Made by a program: the position numbers and the translations under genes. A stretch of DNA of 63,977 nt from Actinomadura formosensis NBRC 14204. Lineage in GTDB: Bacteria; Actinomycetota; Actinomycetes; Streptosporangiales; Streptosporangiaceae. Under the pieces are notes generated by a model. That model did not search any database and had not been told where the DNA came from. It was given only the letters and a program-made list of their open reading frames with translations. Positions 1 through 9,123 of this stretch are shown here, piece after piece; positions within the stretch are counted from its first letter, which is position 1, and the number at the start of each line of letters is the position of its first letter. The stretch spans positions 1-63,977 of the forward strand of contig NZ_BCQQ01000026.1 of assembly GCF_001552155.1 (NCBI RefSeq). Direction: 5' to 3'.

Positions 1-191
1 GGGCGGTCGAGTGATCCCGCCTTGATGCGCTGAAGCAGACGGACGAACTGGTCACCAGTCACGGTCAGCCGCCCACCGTCCGGGTCCTTGGAGTCCCTGA
101 TGCCAACGCCGCTGACGAGCTCGCCGACCTCGACGCACATCTCGTCAGTGGAGTTACCGCTGTACGAGCTTTTGCGCCAGTTGATCCTCAT
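1..191 (-). CDS. DUF397 domain protein (C-terminus off the window)
   Basis: An ATG at 191 opens a small acidic protein that runs off the left edge without a stop (63 codons visible). It has the DUF397 landmarks: WRKSSYSG near the N-terminus, a CVEV segment and VGIRDSKDPDG. DUF397 proteins are small actinobacterial proteins encoded beside HTH/DUF5753 regulators; several of these pairs act in development or antibiotic control, probably by protein-protein contact. The start overlaps the stop of the next DUF397 gene by 4 bases (ATGA), so the two are translationally coupled. It is one of three DUF397 paralogues in a row. Confidence 0.85.
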   Translation of the reverse strand, partial: MRINWRKSSYSGNSTDEMCVEVGELVSGVGIRDSKDPDGGRLTVTGDQFVRLLQRIKAGSLDR

Positions 192-445
192 GCGAACTCC
201 TTCATGATCTTTTCGACCAGGGCACGGGATTCGCCTTCGGACGAGGCTTTCGCCCCGATCAAGTCGTGCGCTCCGCGCTTGATGTCGACGACCAGCCCGC
301 GGAAGCACGCGGCCGAGAGCGCGAAGTTGGCGCCGTCAGGGTCCTTACCGTCTCGCACGCCGACCCCCCGGGGGAAGCGCGCCAGTTCGACACAATCGGA
401 GGTCGCACTGCCGCCGCTGCGGCTCGACTTGCGCCAGTTCGTCAT
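188..445 (-). CDS. DUF397 domain protein
   Basis: 85 residues, ATG start. It shows the family pattern NWRKSSRSG, then DCVELA, then GVGVRDGKDPDG, followed by a helical tail. The C-terminal 25 residues exceed the roughly 60-residue core. It is the middle of three tandem DUF397 genes downstream of the HTH regulator that ends at 725. A 91-base gap separates it from the DUF397 gene at 537-728, while it overlaps the next one by 4 bases. The likely role is as partner of the HTH protein. The exact function is unknown. Confidence 0.85.
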   Translation of the reverse strand: MTNWRKSSRSGGSATSDCVELARFPRGVGVRDGKDPDGANFALSAACFRGLVVDIKRGAHDLIGAKASSEGESRALVEKIMKEFA

Positions 446-536
446 CGGTAGTTCTCCAGCAAAGAGGCAAGATCACCGCAGGTCGCAGGCCCGGGGGGTT
501 TCGTAGTGATGCACGTGACCCTCCGCGGTCCTGCCG

Positions 537-728
537 TCAGGGCAGGTCGTGTGCTCCACGCTTGATGTCGGCGGCCAGCCCGCGGAAGCGTTCGGCCGGA
601 AGCGTGATACGGGGGCCGCTCGGGTCCTTGCTGTCACGCACGCCGACGTCTCCAGAGAGGTTCGCAACCTCCACGCAGTTGGACTGGCCGCTCGTGCCGC
701 TGCGGCTCGACTTGCGCCACTGGATCAT
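537..728 (-). CDS. DUF397 domain protein
   Basis: 63 residues, about the family core length, starting at ATG 728. Landmarks are QWRKSSRSG, NCVEVA, GVGVRDSKDPSG and a final LAADIKRGAHDL helix that is nearly repeated in the paralogue at 188-445, so the array probably arose by duplication. The start overlaps the end of the HTH gene (725-1537) by 4 bases. This coupling implies co-translation with the regulator and a regulator-partner relationship as in other actinobacterial HTH/DUF397 pairs. Confidence 0.88.
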   Translation of the reverse strand: MIQWRKSSRSGTSGQSNCVEVANLSGDVGVRDSKDPSGPRITLPAERFRGLAADIKRGAHDLP

Positions 729-1537
729 GTGTACTTCTCCAATTCGGCCTCCAGGAGGGCCCGAGAAGGGCCGACCGGGGCGGCTATGTCGCTAATCGAG
801 TCGTACCATACTGTCACCTCTTGGACATCGAAAGGGTCCATTAGGAAGCAGCCCCGCATCGCCGCTTCGGTGTAGGCGAGATCCCGGTCCCCGACCGTGA
901 GGATCATGAAAGGGCCGTCGAGTCCCGGGTGAGCCCCCACCTCGTTCTCTACTACACGGACGTTGACATGGGGAAGCTCGCTCAACTCGATCAACCGGGC
1001 GAGTTGGCCGCGCATGACATCCGGGCCTCCCACGATTTGCGAGACTGCCGCCCAGCCGAGGAAGGCCGTCACCCTCGGCGGCTTCGGCTTGTCGAACACG
1101 GCGGCCTGCCGTGAAAGTCGCCGCTCAAGGTCCACTTCGAGGTCATTCGTCGTCCCGGCGCTCAGTGCGGCACGCGCGTAGTCCGGTGTCTGGAACAGCC
1201 CCGGGATGACTGATGACTCCCACATCCTGAGCCTTGATGAGCGAGCCTCCAACTCGGCGAGTTCCAGCAGCCAGTTGCCCTCGTCGGCACGCTCGGCGAA
1301 CCCGATCAGGGCCGTGAACATGCCGTCCGTGTTCCACACGCGGTCGATGATCTCCGCGTGCTCCCGCTTGAGCTTGAGCGTGTTGGATTCGTACCGGGAA
1401 ACAGTCGAACGGTCACACTCAAGCAGGTCACCGAGAGCCTGCCCCGACATCCCGTGTGCTTTGCGGTAGCGGCGCAGGTGAATCGCTGTGAAGTGCCAAA
1501 TCGATCTTGACGGGTCGAGTAACTCCCGTGCACGCAT
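725..1537 (-). CDS. HTH / DUF5753 (Scr1-like) transcriptional regulator
   Basis: 270 residues. Residues about 18-75 form an XRE-type HTH (SGQALGDLLECDRSTVSRYE), and the rest is a DUF5753 domain beginning near the ESSVIPGLFQTPDYARA segment, typical of this family. Such regulators sit with DUF397 proteins and anti-sigma-like ATPases throughout actinomycetes (WhiJ-type families) and affect development or secondary metabolism. Here it heads the minus-strand DUF397 run and diverges from the HATPase gene at 1644. The intergenic region carries a TTCCGGAA palindrome that could be its operator. A DUF397 paralogue overlaps its stop by 4 bases. Confidence 0.88.
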   Translation of the reverse strand: MRARELLDPSRSIWHFTAIHLRRYRKAHGMSGQALGDLLECDRSTVSRYESNTLKLKREHAEIIDRVWNTDGMFTALIGFAERADEGNWLLELAELEARSSRLRMWESSVIPGLFQTPDYARAALSAGTTNDLEVDLERRLSRQAAVFDKPKPPRVTAFLGWAAVSQIVGGPDVMRGQLARLIELSELPHVNVRVVENEVGAHPGLDGPFMILTVGDRDLAYTEAAMRGCFLMDPFDVQEVTVWYDSISDIAAPVGPSRALLEAELEKYT

Positions 1538-1561
1538 GGCCTCTCCCGTTTGTTGCGGATA

Positions 1562-1571
1562 GTTCCGGAAC
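1562..1571. promoter_or_regulatory. GTTCCGGAAC palindrome, candidate operator
   Basis: A perfect 10-base palindrome lies 25 bases upstream of the HTH gene start and 73 bases upstream of the divergent ATPase gene. A related GTTCCG half occurs near 1625. Autoregulation by the HTH protein is an inference from position only. Confidence 0.35.
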
Positions 1572-1643
1572 GTAGCGAGCGTAGCTCAAAGCGAGCACGC
1601 TTACACCCGAAGTAACCGGAGACGTTCCGAAGGTCGTAACGAT

Positions 1644-2033
1644 ATGTCCGCACCTGCCCCAGAAATACCGACCCTTCTTCTCGATCCCGACAAAAACGCA
1701 CCGGCGTTGGCGAGAGAGTTCGTCGCCGTGCAATTCAGGGAGTGGGGCTCCACAGACGACTTCATGGCGCGTCTGGTGGTGTGCGAGCTGGTGACCAACG
1801 CCTGGCGGCACGGCGAGGGGCAGATCATCCTTCGTATCTTCCGCGACGTCCGTGCGGACTTGGCGGTGATGGAGGTGTGGGACCAGGGGGACGGACTGCC
1901 GGTGATCGGCCCGGAGGACTGCGAGGCGACCTCGGGCCGGGGCCTGCTGCTGGTGTCGCAACTCGTGCACGACTGGGGAACCCGACCAATCACGGAAGGC
2001 GGAAAGATCGTATGGGCCAAGTGCGCCCTCTGA
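1644..2033 (+). CDS. HATPase_c (RsbW-like) ATP-binding protein
   Basis: 129 residues with the GHKL nucleotide-binding boxes: N box ELVTNAWRHG (residues about 48-57), G1 box VWDQGDGLP and G2 box GRGLLLV. Length and single-domain layout match anti-sigma factor/serine kinase RsbW relatives, which are very numerous in actinomycetes and often paired with HTH/DUF397 genes as here. It would phosphorylate an anti-anti-sigma factor or otherwise use ATP, but its partner is not in view. It is divergent from the HTH regulator, and the next gene starts inside its 3' end. Confidence 0.88.
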   Translation: MSAPAPEIPTLLLDPDKNAPALAREFVAVQFREWGSTDDFMARLVVCELVTNAWRHGEGQIILRIFRDVRADLAVMEVWDQGDGLPVIGPEDCEATSGRGLLLVSQLVHDWGTRPITEGGKIVWAKCAL

Positions 2034-2383
2034 GCGTCCAGGTTGAGCAGCGCGTCCTGCGGTGGCGGACGTACCGGGGCCGCGCTACGGCGGAAAGGTT
2101 CCTGAGCCTGTTGGCCGTGGCTCTGGAGCCTCGGGGGTGGCGCCTCGTCCGGCTCTATCGCGCGCAGGGGTTCCCGGTTCCGCTGCTGTGGGTCTACGCC
2201 AGCGGCCCAGACGATCACGTCGGGCTCGGGGTGGTCGTGCTGGCCGTTCCGGGCGGTGCCTGGGGATATCACGTCGCGGAGCCCGGCCGGCGCAGCTACC
2301 TGGCTCCCTGCGGTGACACCAAAGCCGCTGCCGAACAGGTCGAAGACCTGCTCAAGCACCGCATGTTCCCCGACTCCTGGTAA
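2012..2383 (+). CDS. Hypothetical protein coupled to the ATPase
   Basis: 123 residues from ATG 2012, which lies inside the last codons of the ATPase gene (22-base overlap) behind a GGAAAG ribosome-binding site. The sequence has Arg-rich N-terminal residues and a central hydrophobic beta-like stretch (LWVYASGPDDHVGLGVVVLA), then a C-terminal helix ending KHRMFPDSW. No family is recognised. Strong overlap and actinomycete codon bias (G/C third positions) support a real gene, probably co-regulated with the ATPase. The soluble fold suggests a small accessory protein. Confidence 0.7.
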   Translation: MGQVRPLSVQVEQRVLRWRTYRGRATAERFLSLLAVALEPRGWRLVRLYRAQGFPVPLLWVYASGPDDHVGLGVVVLAVPGGAWGYHVAEPGRRSYLAPCGDTKAAAEQVEDLLKHRMFPDSW

Positions 2384-2491
2384 GTCACAGGAGGGACGAC
2401 CCCATGGGGTGGGCTCAGGGATCGTTCCTCATTCTCGGCGGTGACGCACGGCCCCGGCTGGGGAACTCGGGCCGTCGCTCGTCACCGTCCA

Positions 2492-2531
2492 CCCCGCCTC
2501 TCTGCTTCACCCCTGGGGCAGAGAGGCGGGG
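2492..2531. terminator. 14-bp stem hairpin, bidirectional terminator
   Basis: Perfect inverted repeat: 2492-2505 (CCCCGCCTCTCTGC) against 2518-2531, with a 12-base loop. It lies downstream of the plus-strand pair ending at 2383 and of the minus-strand EcsC gene ending at 2751, so it can end both. There is no U tract, as is usual in actinomycetes. The rest of 2384-2750 holds nothing I recognise. Confidence 0.8.
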
Positions 2532-2750
2532 CCACTCACTGATTGCTACGCTGCGACCGCGCCATGGAGCACATCGCCGACAACACCGGCCGGTGGCCAG
2601 CAGACGGAGCGATTTCGGCTGGTCATGTAGTTGGCCACGTGCGGACGGAATCAGAGATGATACGTCGGTCGGCACGGTCTTCAATCAAGGTCACGGGGCA
2701 TCAGCATCGTGATGATCTTGCCAAGCCGTGTCTGCACGCGCCTCCGCCCT

Positions 2751-3818
2751 TCAACTCCCCGAGCCGGATGCTGAACCACCTTGCTGAGAGCCTGGGTCGG
2801 ATGGCGGAAGAACGTCCTCTTCCCGGAGCAACTCGATCAGGTCGATCGCATCATCATCGGCCTGGGGCGAGTCCCTGTCCGCTTCGACGGTTCCGGTGAG
2901 ATCTCCGCCAGACTTCTCGACAAGGAATCGCTCCCGGTAGGCATTGTCGGCGGCGACGGCGATGCGGTCGATGACTGCGAAGTTCGCTCCTGCACCAAAG
3001 AGCATCCCTGCCACTGGCACGAACTGCCCGAACTTCTTCTTCGTCAGTTGGACGCTGAACCTGGCGGCGAACTGCTGCGTGATCTGCGTGAGAACCTTCT
3101 CATTAAGCTTCGCCCAAGACGCGTTCCTTGCGAGAAGCTGGGTGAGCTGCGAGAGCTGCGCGTACGCAGCCGTTTTGGCAGACGCTTCGGTTGCCATGCC
3201 AAGTCCGATAACGGACATCATGAAGATCTCTTCTTCATGGCGGTGAGGATCGTACCCGTAGTAGAGGGCGGTTGCGGCGGCTACCCGTGCCGAAAGCCCG
3301 AGCACTCCGGCGGCGTCAGCGAGAAGTGCAGTGGCGACTGTCCCGAAGCCGGGGGCTGCGCCTGCACCCGCGCCAGCGATCCCGCCTGCTGACGCCAGAA
3401 CTGTGCCGCCCGTGACAGCGGCAGCAGATCCAATGCCACCGGCCGCGGCCGTCAACGAATGCCCGTACCGAATGCGAGCCAACTTGGCAACTGAGTCCAC
3501 GGCCTTAAGGTCGAGTTCGCGGATATCGCTCAGCTCAGAGACCTCATACCCCGCCTTCTGATACCGCTTGATCACGCTCTTCGCGCTCACCGTTCGCGTT
3601 GCGGTACTTCCGGTGGCTTTGCCGAGTCCCTGAGCCGCTGTAGTGTAGGCAGCAATCACCTTGTCCGCACCGGGCGCGTTCTTCGTTTTTTCCGCAGCCG
3701 CCGAGAGTCGCTCCCGCGCTCCTATCGGCAGAAGCTTGCGAGGCTTCTTGCCAAGAGCGTTATCCTTTCGCTCTTGGAGGCGCTCCCACTCCTTCTTTTC
3801 GTAAGCGGAGAGCATCAC
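2751..3818 (-). CDS. EcsC family protein
   Basis: 355 residues. The middle (about 100-290) carries the EcsC-type hydrophobic Gly/Ala-rich helices (SLTAAAGGIGSAAAVTGG, GAGAGAAPGFGTVATA) and the conserved YYGYDPHRHEEEIF-type segment, followed by a KKKFGQFVPVAGMLFGAGAN motif and an acidic tail. EcsC relatives are membrane-associated proteins of unknown biochemistry, named after the Bacillus ecs locus. It is the last gene of the minus-strand run that starts with the kinase at 12918, 116 bases after the small ORF. First codons read GTG-ATG; either may be used. It could be cargo of the defence module or a separate housekeeping gene. Confidence 0.82.
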   Translation of the reverse strand: MMLSAYEKKEWERLQERKDNALGKKPRKLLPIGARERLSAAAEKTKNAPGADKVIAAYTTAAQGLGKATGSTATRTVSAKSVIKRYQKAGYEVSELSDIRELDLKAVDSVAKLARIRYGHSLTAAAGGIGSAAAVTGGTVLASAGGIAGAGAGAAPGFGTVATALLADAAGVLGLSARVAAATALYYGYDPHRHEEEIFMMSVIGLGMATEASAKTAAYAQLSQLTQLLARNASWAKLNEKVLTQITQQFAARFSVQLTKKKFGQFVPVAGMLFGAGANFAVIDRIAVAADNAYRERFLVEKSGGDLTGTVEADRDSPQADDDAIDLIELLREEDVLPPSDPGSQQGGSASGSGS

Positions 3819-3934
3819 CGAACAAACCTAGCCGACTGCGTCACTGAGTACTTCGCCACCGTGGGCTCCTTTTTGTAGGGGGCAAACGCTAGTGGGCACG
3901 TCCGACAAGTTCGGCAGAATCGGCGGATGCTGCA

Positions 3935-4099
3935 TCACTTTGAGGCATGACGATGCGGGGCGCACATATGCGTGCTTCGCAGCCTCGATGAACAGCGGGC
4001 CAGGGCACTCTCGGGCCGGCGGGTTCTGAGCGTGAACGCCGCGGACGGGTACTGGGTCAAGTCTTCCCGCAACTCCTCCGCGGTCAGCGTCGGCTTCAC
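3935..4099 (-). CDS. Small ORF overlapping the methyltransferase stop; possible decayed gene
   Basis: A GTG at 4099 overlaps the methyltransferase TGA by 4 bases and opens a 54-residue reading frame. The first part (KPTLTAEELREDLTQYPSAA) looks like genuine coding sequence, but from about codon 26 it becomes Arg/Ser-rich and implausible. In the other frame, protein-like sequence (CPGPLFIEAAKHAYVRP) continues. This fits a third gene of the operon broken by a frameshift near 4020, or a true short protein. No family is recognised. The coupling to the methyltransferase is the strongest evidence that something was translated here. Confidence 0.4.
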   Translation of the reverse strand: MKPTLTAEELREDLTQYPSAAFTLRTRRPESALARCSSRLRSTHMCAPHRHASK

Positions 4100-7000
4100 G
4101 GCTTACTGCCTTCGGCATCGTCGGACGGGATAGGCCCGTCCCATCCGGACGCGCGCAGCCGCTCAGCGAACACCGCGTGCGCTTGCCGGTACTCGGCCTC
4201 CCGGTCGGCCTTGTAGAAGGGCGCTTCGTACCCGTCCGGGACAGGCCCGTTGATCTCAGGGTCCAGGTGATCTTGGAGCTGCTTGAAGTGCTCCTTCGTC
4301 TGCCCGTAGCCGAACGTGTTGTGGTTGCCCGCGATCTTCCGCCCGGTGGCGTCAAACCAGATCTGCGCCTCGTAGTCGGACAGGACAGGGTACCGAGAGC
4401 GGTAGATCGCGACGAGCTGCTCGGCCGTCATGCCGAGCCAGAGCGCAACCATCGCATCCAGCTCAACCAGCGCGGCCCGGCGTTCACGCTCGGTGCGAAG
4501 TGGCGTGTCGTAGTTCCACTCGAGCGTGAGGGCGTCCGGGGTGTTGAGCGGAGCCAGCCCCCGCCAGTCCACCGCCCAGGTCTCGGTGCTCCAGGCGGGG
4601 TCGTGCAACTCGGTCCAGAGATCGGTGTAAGCGTTGGTCAAGCAGTTGAGCCGGAGAGTGCGGAGGAGCAGAGCAGACGCGAGGGGGTGATCGGGATCGG
4701 CGGCAGGCATGGCCTTAGCCTCTGCGTATTGGAGGTCGCCCCGGCCGGTGATCCGCAGCAGGTAGTCCAACGGCAAGGTGGCCCAGAAGCCAGCAGCCAG
4801 CGCGGTTCCCCGGTTATTGCGAAGTGCCAACGTGTGAACGGTGTGTACATGCGCGGGACCAGGCGGGATCAATGCGGCGAACAGGGACCGTTCGGTGCTC
4901 TTTGTGTCGATCCGGCGACGCCAGGCTACTCGGTAGAACTCTGTGTAACGGCGAGCAGCGCCATCAGTGAAGGTCCAGTAGTTTTGCGCAGCGATGAACT
5001 TTTCTTCGTGCGCCGCTCGCACATAGTTAGTCGAGGGCACAGCATTATCAGCCAGACTGGCGAAGTCCAGGTATGACCAGTCGTGGTGAGACCTGCACGG
5101 AATGTCAGGCTGCTTACTAAAGGGTGTCGACTGGCTAAAATGAGGGCCCTGAAGGATGACGGCCTTCAATTCCTTGACCTTGGATGTCTGCCAGCAAATG
5201 AGGCCGTTCTCTCGTGCCATCTTTTCATGATAGCCGGAGCTTATTTTTGGACTGTCCACGCTCAGTCGTCGGCGATAAGTAGCCAGTGCACTGATTGCGC
5301 CCGCCTCTGCACTGGTAACCGGGTAGAGCAGTGGCGCTTGCTCTATCGGAAGTTCAGTTGAGTCACTTAGAGCGCGCCACTGAGTTAGCAGCGCCTCATC
5401 AACCCAGACCAGACGTTCCTTATGTGGCCGGAGGTCCCACCTGCCTTCATGCTTTATCCCTGGAAGATCTCTCCCTCCTTCGTGATTGATAGACCCCAAA
5501 AGGGTAACTGGACTGTAGAGCCAACTCACCGCCACAAAACCAATGCCACTCGGCCTACTATAAATATGAACGCCGAACGGGCGCGTATGACCGATCTCGA
5601 AGAGGCGGAGTTCGTTTGTGAAGTGGGCATGAAGCTTTAGATGCCTATATGAGGCCGCACGCAATCTTCCTTCCTTTGCGCCACCGAAGTGAGTGTTTGG
5701 GTGAATTAGCCCCACCGTTCCAAGTGGATGCAGATTTGCCCACACGCGGCACATAAAGGCACGGTACAGATCAGGCTGAGTGCCTGAAATCAAGGGATAC
5801 GTGGAGTCTGAACCAATAAAGTCAGCGATTCCAACGTTGATGGACAGTTCTGCAAGAAAATAGGCCCACGCTGCGCCGTCGCCAAGAACGTTAGATTTCT
5901 CGGCTTGCCATTCGTCCACGCTCGGCTTGTCCGCGAGTCTGAACCAAGGCTCTATCTCAGCCAGGACTGCATCTTCCTGCCAAGTGGGACGGACCCACGG
6001 CGGATTGCCCACCTGAAGGCCAAAGCCACCTTCCTTGAAGACCTGGGCGAACATGATTTCCCAGTGGAAGAAGCCCTGGCCCTTAGCGATGTTCTCGGCC
6101 GTGGCGAGCCAGGGGAAACGTTCGTTGAGCCGGAAGGCGTCGTCCATGCCCGTCCAGCTTGGGAGCTGGTTCTCGTACTCCTCCAGTTCCGCCAGGTCGC
6201 TGAAGTGGTAGGCCAGGGAGTCTTCTGGGACGTCCGCCCGACCGATGACAGCTTCGGCGAAGTCGAGCCAGTCATCCAAGTTGGCCAGAGGGATAATGCG
6301 GCGGACCTCGTCCAGCGCGGGCTTACGTCCCTTGGTCTTCTTCCACTTCGCACCGCCGCCCGTGGCGACCTTCGCTTCGGTGACGGCGCCCGCGAGGTCG
6401 AGTTGCTCGGGCTGAGTGCCGAAGAGGGACTCAGTCACGTAGACCTGGGACAGCCCGACGTTCTCAGGTTCGTCAACAGCAGGCCGGTCCTCGTCGTCCA
6501 CAAGGATGTGGACGGGCTCCAGCTCGTCCGCCGAGGTCCCGTAGGCATCGGCAGTGCCGTCCAGAAGCCCGGCCTTGTCGAGCGGCCAGAACCAGAGGGC
6601 GCACCAAGCGTCCATGACGGTCTTCAGTCGCCAGTACGGGGTGCCGGGCGCGGTGAGGTCCGCGTACACCTTCTCCTTGGGGATGGCGTCTTCCGGCTGG
6701 TCGATCCAGTCGGCGCCCCACACGTCGATCGCGCGGCTGATCTCGCGTTCGGAGATGGTGAGCCGCTGGATGACCAGTTCCCACAAGTACTCGGCGCGCT
6801 TCGACAACGCCTGGAGGCGCTTGAGCTGCGTGGTCTTGCGGCCCTTGTCGGAGACCTTAGCCCTCATCTTCCTGCGCCAGGCGGCGAGCTGCTTAGCCTG
6901 TTCGGGGGCCAGGTTCTTGGCCTCCTTGGCCCCGGCGACGGCTCCCCAGCCTTCGGCAGGCACCAGGAAGTGGTGGACCTTGCCGGACGGAATCTCGCCA

Positions 7001-9123
7001 TCCCGGAAGGGGATCTCCTCCGGAGCCTCCTTCAGCCACGTGCCCTTGGTGAGCTGCGCCGCGTCGTAGACCTTGCGGCCTGCGCCGATCAGGGAGTTGC
7101 CTCGCCGCAGGTGAAGGCCGAACCACGGCGCCTGGAGGCCGGGGTGCATGACGTTCAGCCAGAGCGACACCTCGGCCAGCTCGATCGCGGTGTCGTTGAG
7201 GTCGACGCCGTACGAGTTGTGCAGCGCGATGTACGCCTTGGCCCGCTGCAACTCCTCCTCGTACTTATCCGGGTCGATGTCCTTGCCGAGTTCCTTCTGA
7301 CGGCGCTTGAGGTACTCAGCCGCGACCTGGTTGATCGCCTCGTTGAGGAACGCGCCAGACCCAAGAGCGGGCTCGCAGATCTTCCAGCCGAGGATCTCGC
7401 GGGCCGTCGTGGTCGTCCCGTCCTGGTCGAGTCGATGCTTGAGCGCGAGCTGAACCGTGACCTGCGTCAGCGACTCGGGCGTGTAGTACGACGCGGACGT
7501 CTCGCGGTCGCGGCCGGCGAGGCGGTAGACGAACGAGCCCTTCTCGTAGCGGAGGAACTCTTCCTCACCGTGAAGGTCGTCGTCCTCGTTGCGGCGGACG
7601 AAGACATCCTGTGGGTAGTCGTCAGCCTTGGAGGCGGGGATCATCCATGAGCCGTCCTTCGGGTCGCCGTTCTTCGCGACCTCGTACAGGTCCTCGCTCG
7701 CGATGAACCCGGTGTACGACATCAGCCCCTCGTACACCGCGCCCAGCTGGTTGATGCCGAGCTGCGCGTACGAGATGAACCCGCCGCGCTCCCTACGCCG
7801 CCCCTTGGTGAGCATGAGGCGGCGCAGCACCCGGTGCAGCGTCTCGTTGCGGAGGCGCGTGTCGATGACGCGCTCGTCCTCGTCGTCGTCCACCGAGATG
7901 GAGCCGATGAGCTTCACCGAGTCCGGCTCGAACAGGTCGGAGCGGAGCGGCTCGAAGCGCAGGCCCTCGCCGTCCGGGCCGTCCTCGGTGCGGGCGGTGC
8001 GGGGGCGGTAGCCCTTGTTGACCATCCGGAACAAGAGGTCGAGCGACTCGTACAGGTGGAACGAGTTGCGGGCCTGCTCGCCGGTGAGGTCGTTCACCAC
8101 CAGGTCACCGAGGCGGGCAAGGCTGTAGCCCTTGAGGTAGTCCTGGTCGTTGGTGGGGAGGATGCCGAGTTCCGGCCGTGCCTCCGCGTACAGCAGGAAC
8201 AGGATCCGGTACAGGTACCGCAGCGACTCACGGCCGAGCCGGCCGGCCAGCTCGCGCGACTCCATGACGTCCTCGGGGTCGACGTCCTGCTCGCGGATGC
8301 GGTTGAGGACCTCGTTGGCGATCAGCTCGACGGATTCCTTGAGCCCGTCCCGCAGCTCCTTCGAGACGCCGACCGCGTGGTTGCGGGAGCTGGTGAGCAG
8401 TTCGGCGAGCGGCTCGTCCCCGCCCTCGGCCGGGGGCAGCAGCGAGTCGGCGCCGAAGAGCGCGGCGATGACCTCCAGCTCGGCGTTGTCGTTGCGGCCG
8501 AGGGCGACGTCCAGGCTGACGGCGAGGTACCGGCCCTCGCCCCAGCTCGCGCGGTCGGCCAGGACCGCCACGCCGCCGGCGAGGATCAGCACGTAGCGGG
8601 GCGGCTCGTCGGTGGCGAACAGCCAGGACGCGAGCTTGGTCCCGTCCTCGATCCGCTCGTTGGGGGCAAGCTGGAGCGGGTGGAGCACGCCGGAGTCCAT
8701 CGCGGCGTCCACGTCGGTCGCCCAGCCGCATTCGATGGCGATGAGGTGCTGGTCGGCGTAGGCGACCTGGACCGTGTGCTCCTCGCCGGTCCGCCGGACG
8801 GTCAGCGCACGCGGCTCCGCCTCATAGCCGAGGGCGCGCAGGATCATGCCGTGCAGCTCGCCGAGCTTCTTCCGCCATTCCGGCAGGTCGTCGGGAACGA
8901 ACTCCTCGGTGCGGAGCCGCTCGTCGAAGTCGGCGAAGTACTTGCGGTCGGCGAAGTACGGCTTGCCGAGCGCGCGGAGCCCGCGGCGCGGGGTGACGCG
9001 GCCGTCCTTCTCCTCGTCCGTCCAGCGGGCGTGCAGGCCCCGCTTGACGTCCTTCGGCAGCACCTCGGCCAGGTAGTGCGCCGAGAAGTAGTCGCCGCGG
9101 TTGACCAGCGAGTCGAGCCTCAC
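4096..9123 (-). CDS. Large N6-adenine DNA methyltransferase, DrmMI-like
   Basis: 1675 residues, GTG start at 9123 overlapping the helicase stop by 4 bases. The N-terminal 500 residues resemble the nuclease/helical region of Eco57I/YeeA-type enzymes. At about 545 lies SYYTPE, at about 580 the AdoMet motif CEPALGSGAFL, at about 1040 the catalytic NPPW, then a long target-recognition region. These are class-gamma adenine methyltransferase motifs. Paired with an SNF2 helicase this matches drmMI of class 1 DISARM, where the methylase marks host DNA. No obvious PD-(D/E)xK was verified, so a type IIG-like nuclease is possible. Base composition drops sharply in the recognition region. COG1002-type methylase outside DISARM is the alternative. 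Confidence 0.8.
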   Translation of the reverse strand: MRLDSLVNRGDYFSAHYLAEVLPKDVKRGLHARWTDEEKDGRVTPRRGLRALGKPYFADRKYFADFDERLRTEEFVPDDLPEWRKKLGELHGMILRALGYEAEPRALTVRRTGEEHTVQVAYADQHLIAIECGWATDVDAAMDSGVLHPLQLAPNERIEDGTKLASWLFATDEPPRYVLILAGGVAVLADRASWGEGRYLAVSLDVALGRNDNAELEVIAALFGADSLLPPAEGGDEPLAELLTSSRNHAVGVSKELRDGLKESVELIANEVLNRIREQDVDPEDVMESRELAGRLGRESLRYLYRILFLLYAEARPELGILPTNDQDYLKGYSLARLGDLVVNDLTGEQARNSFHLYESLDLLFRMVNKGYRPRTARTEDGPDGEGLRFEPLRSDLFEPDSVKLIGSISVDDDEDERVIDTRLRNETLHRVLRRLMLTKGRRRERGGFISYAQLGINQLGAVYEGLMSYTGFIASEDLYEVAKNGDPKDGSWMIPASKADDYPQDVFVRRNEDDDLHGEEEFLRYEKGSFVYRLAGRDRETSASYYTPESLTQVTVQLALKHRLDQDGTTTTAREILGWKICEPALGSGAFLNEAINQVAAEYLKRRQKELGKDIDPDKYEEELQRAKAYIALHNSYGVDLNDTAIELAEVSLWLNVMHPGLQAPWFGLHLRRGNSLIGAGRKVYDAAQLTKGTWLKEAPEEIPFRDGEIPSGKVHHFLVPAEGWGAVAGAKEAKNLAPEQAKQLAAWRRKMRAKVSDKGRKTTQLKRLQALSKRAEYLWELVIQRLTISEREISRAIDVWGADWIDQPEDAIPKEKVYADLTAPGTPYWRLKTVMDAWCALWFWPLDKAGLLDGTADAYGTSADELEPVHILVDDEDRPAVDEPENVGLSQVYVTESLFGTQPEQLDLAGAVTEAKVATGGGAKWKKTKGRKPALDEVRRIIPLANLDDWLDFAEAVIGRADVPEDSLAYHFSDLAELEEYENQLPSWTGMDDAFRLNERFPWLATAENIAKGQGFFHWEIMFAQVFKEGGFGLQVGNPPWVRPTWQEDAVLAEIEPWFRLADKPSVDEWQAEKSNVLGDGAAWAYFLAELSINVGIADFIGSDSTYPLISGTQPDLYRAFMCRVWANLHPLGTVGLIHPNTHFGGAKEGRLRAASYRHLKLHAHFTNELRLFEIGHTRPFGVHIYSRPSGIGFVAVSWLYSPVTLLGSINHEGGRDLPGIKHEGRWDLRPHKERLVWVDEALLTQWRALSDSTELPIEQAPLLYPVTSAEAGAISALATYRRRLSVDSPKISSGYHEKMARENGLICWQTSKVKELKAVILQGPHFSQSTPFSKQPDIPCRSHHDWSYLDFASLADNAVPSTNYVRAAHEEKFIAAQNYWTFTDGAARRYTEFYRVAWRRRIDTKSTERSLFAALIPPGPAHVHTVHTLALRNNRGTALAAGFWATLPLDYLLRITGRGDLQYAEAKAMPAADPDHPLASALLLRTLRLNCLTNAYTDLWTELHDPAWSTETWAVDWRGLAPLNTPDALTLEWNYDTPLRTERERRAALVELDAMVALWLGMTAEQLVAIYRSRYPVLSDYEAQIWFDATGRKIAGNHNTFGYGQTKEHFKQLQDHLDPEINGPVPDGYEAPFYKADREAEYRQAHAVFAERLRASGWDGPIPSDDAEGSKP

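Noticed and set aside
2404..2712. 102-codon plus-strand frame
   Set aside because: Spans the terminator hairpin, is Ser/Arg-rich and matches no family.
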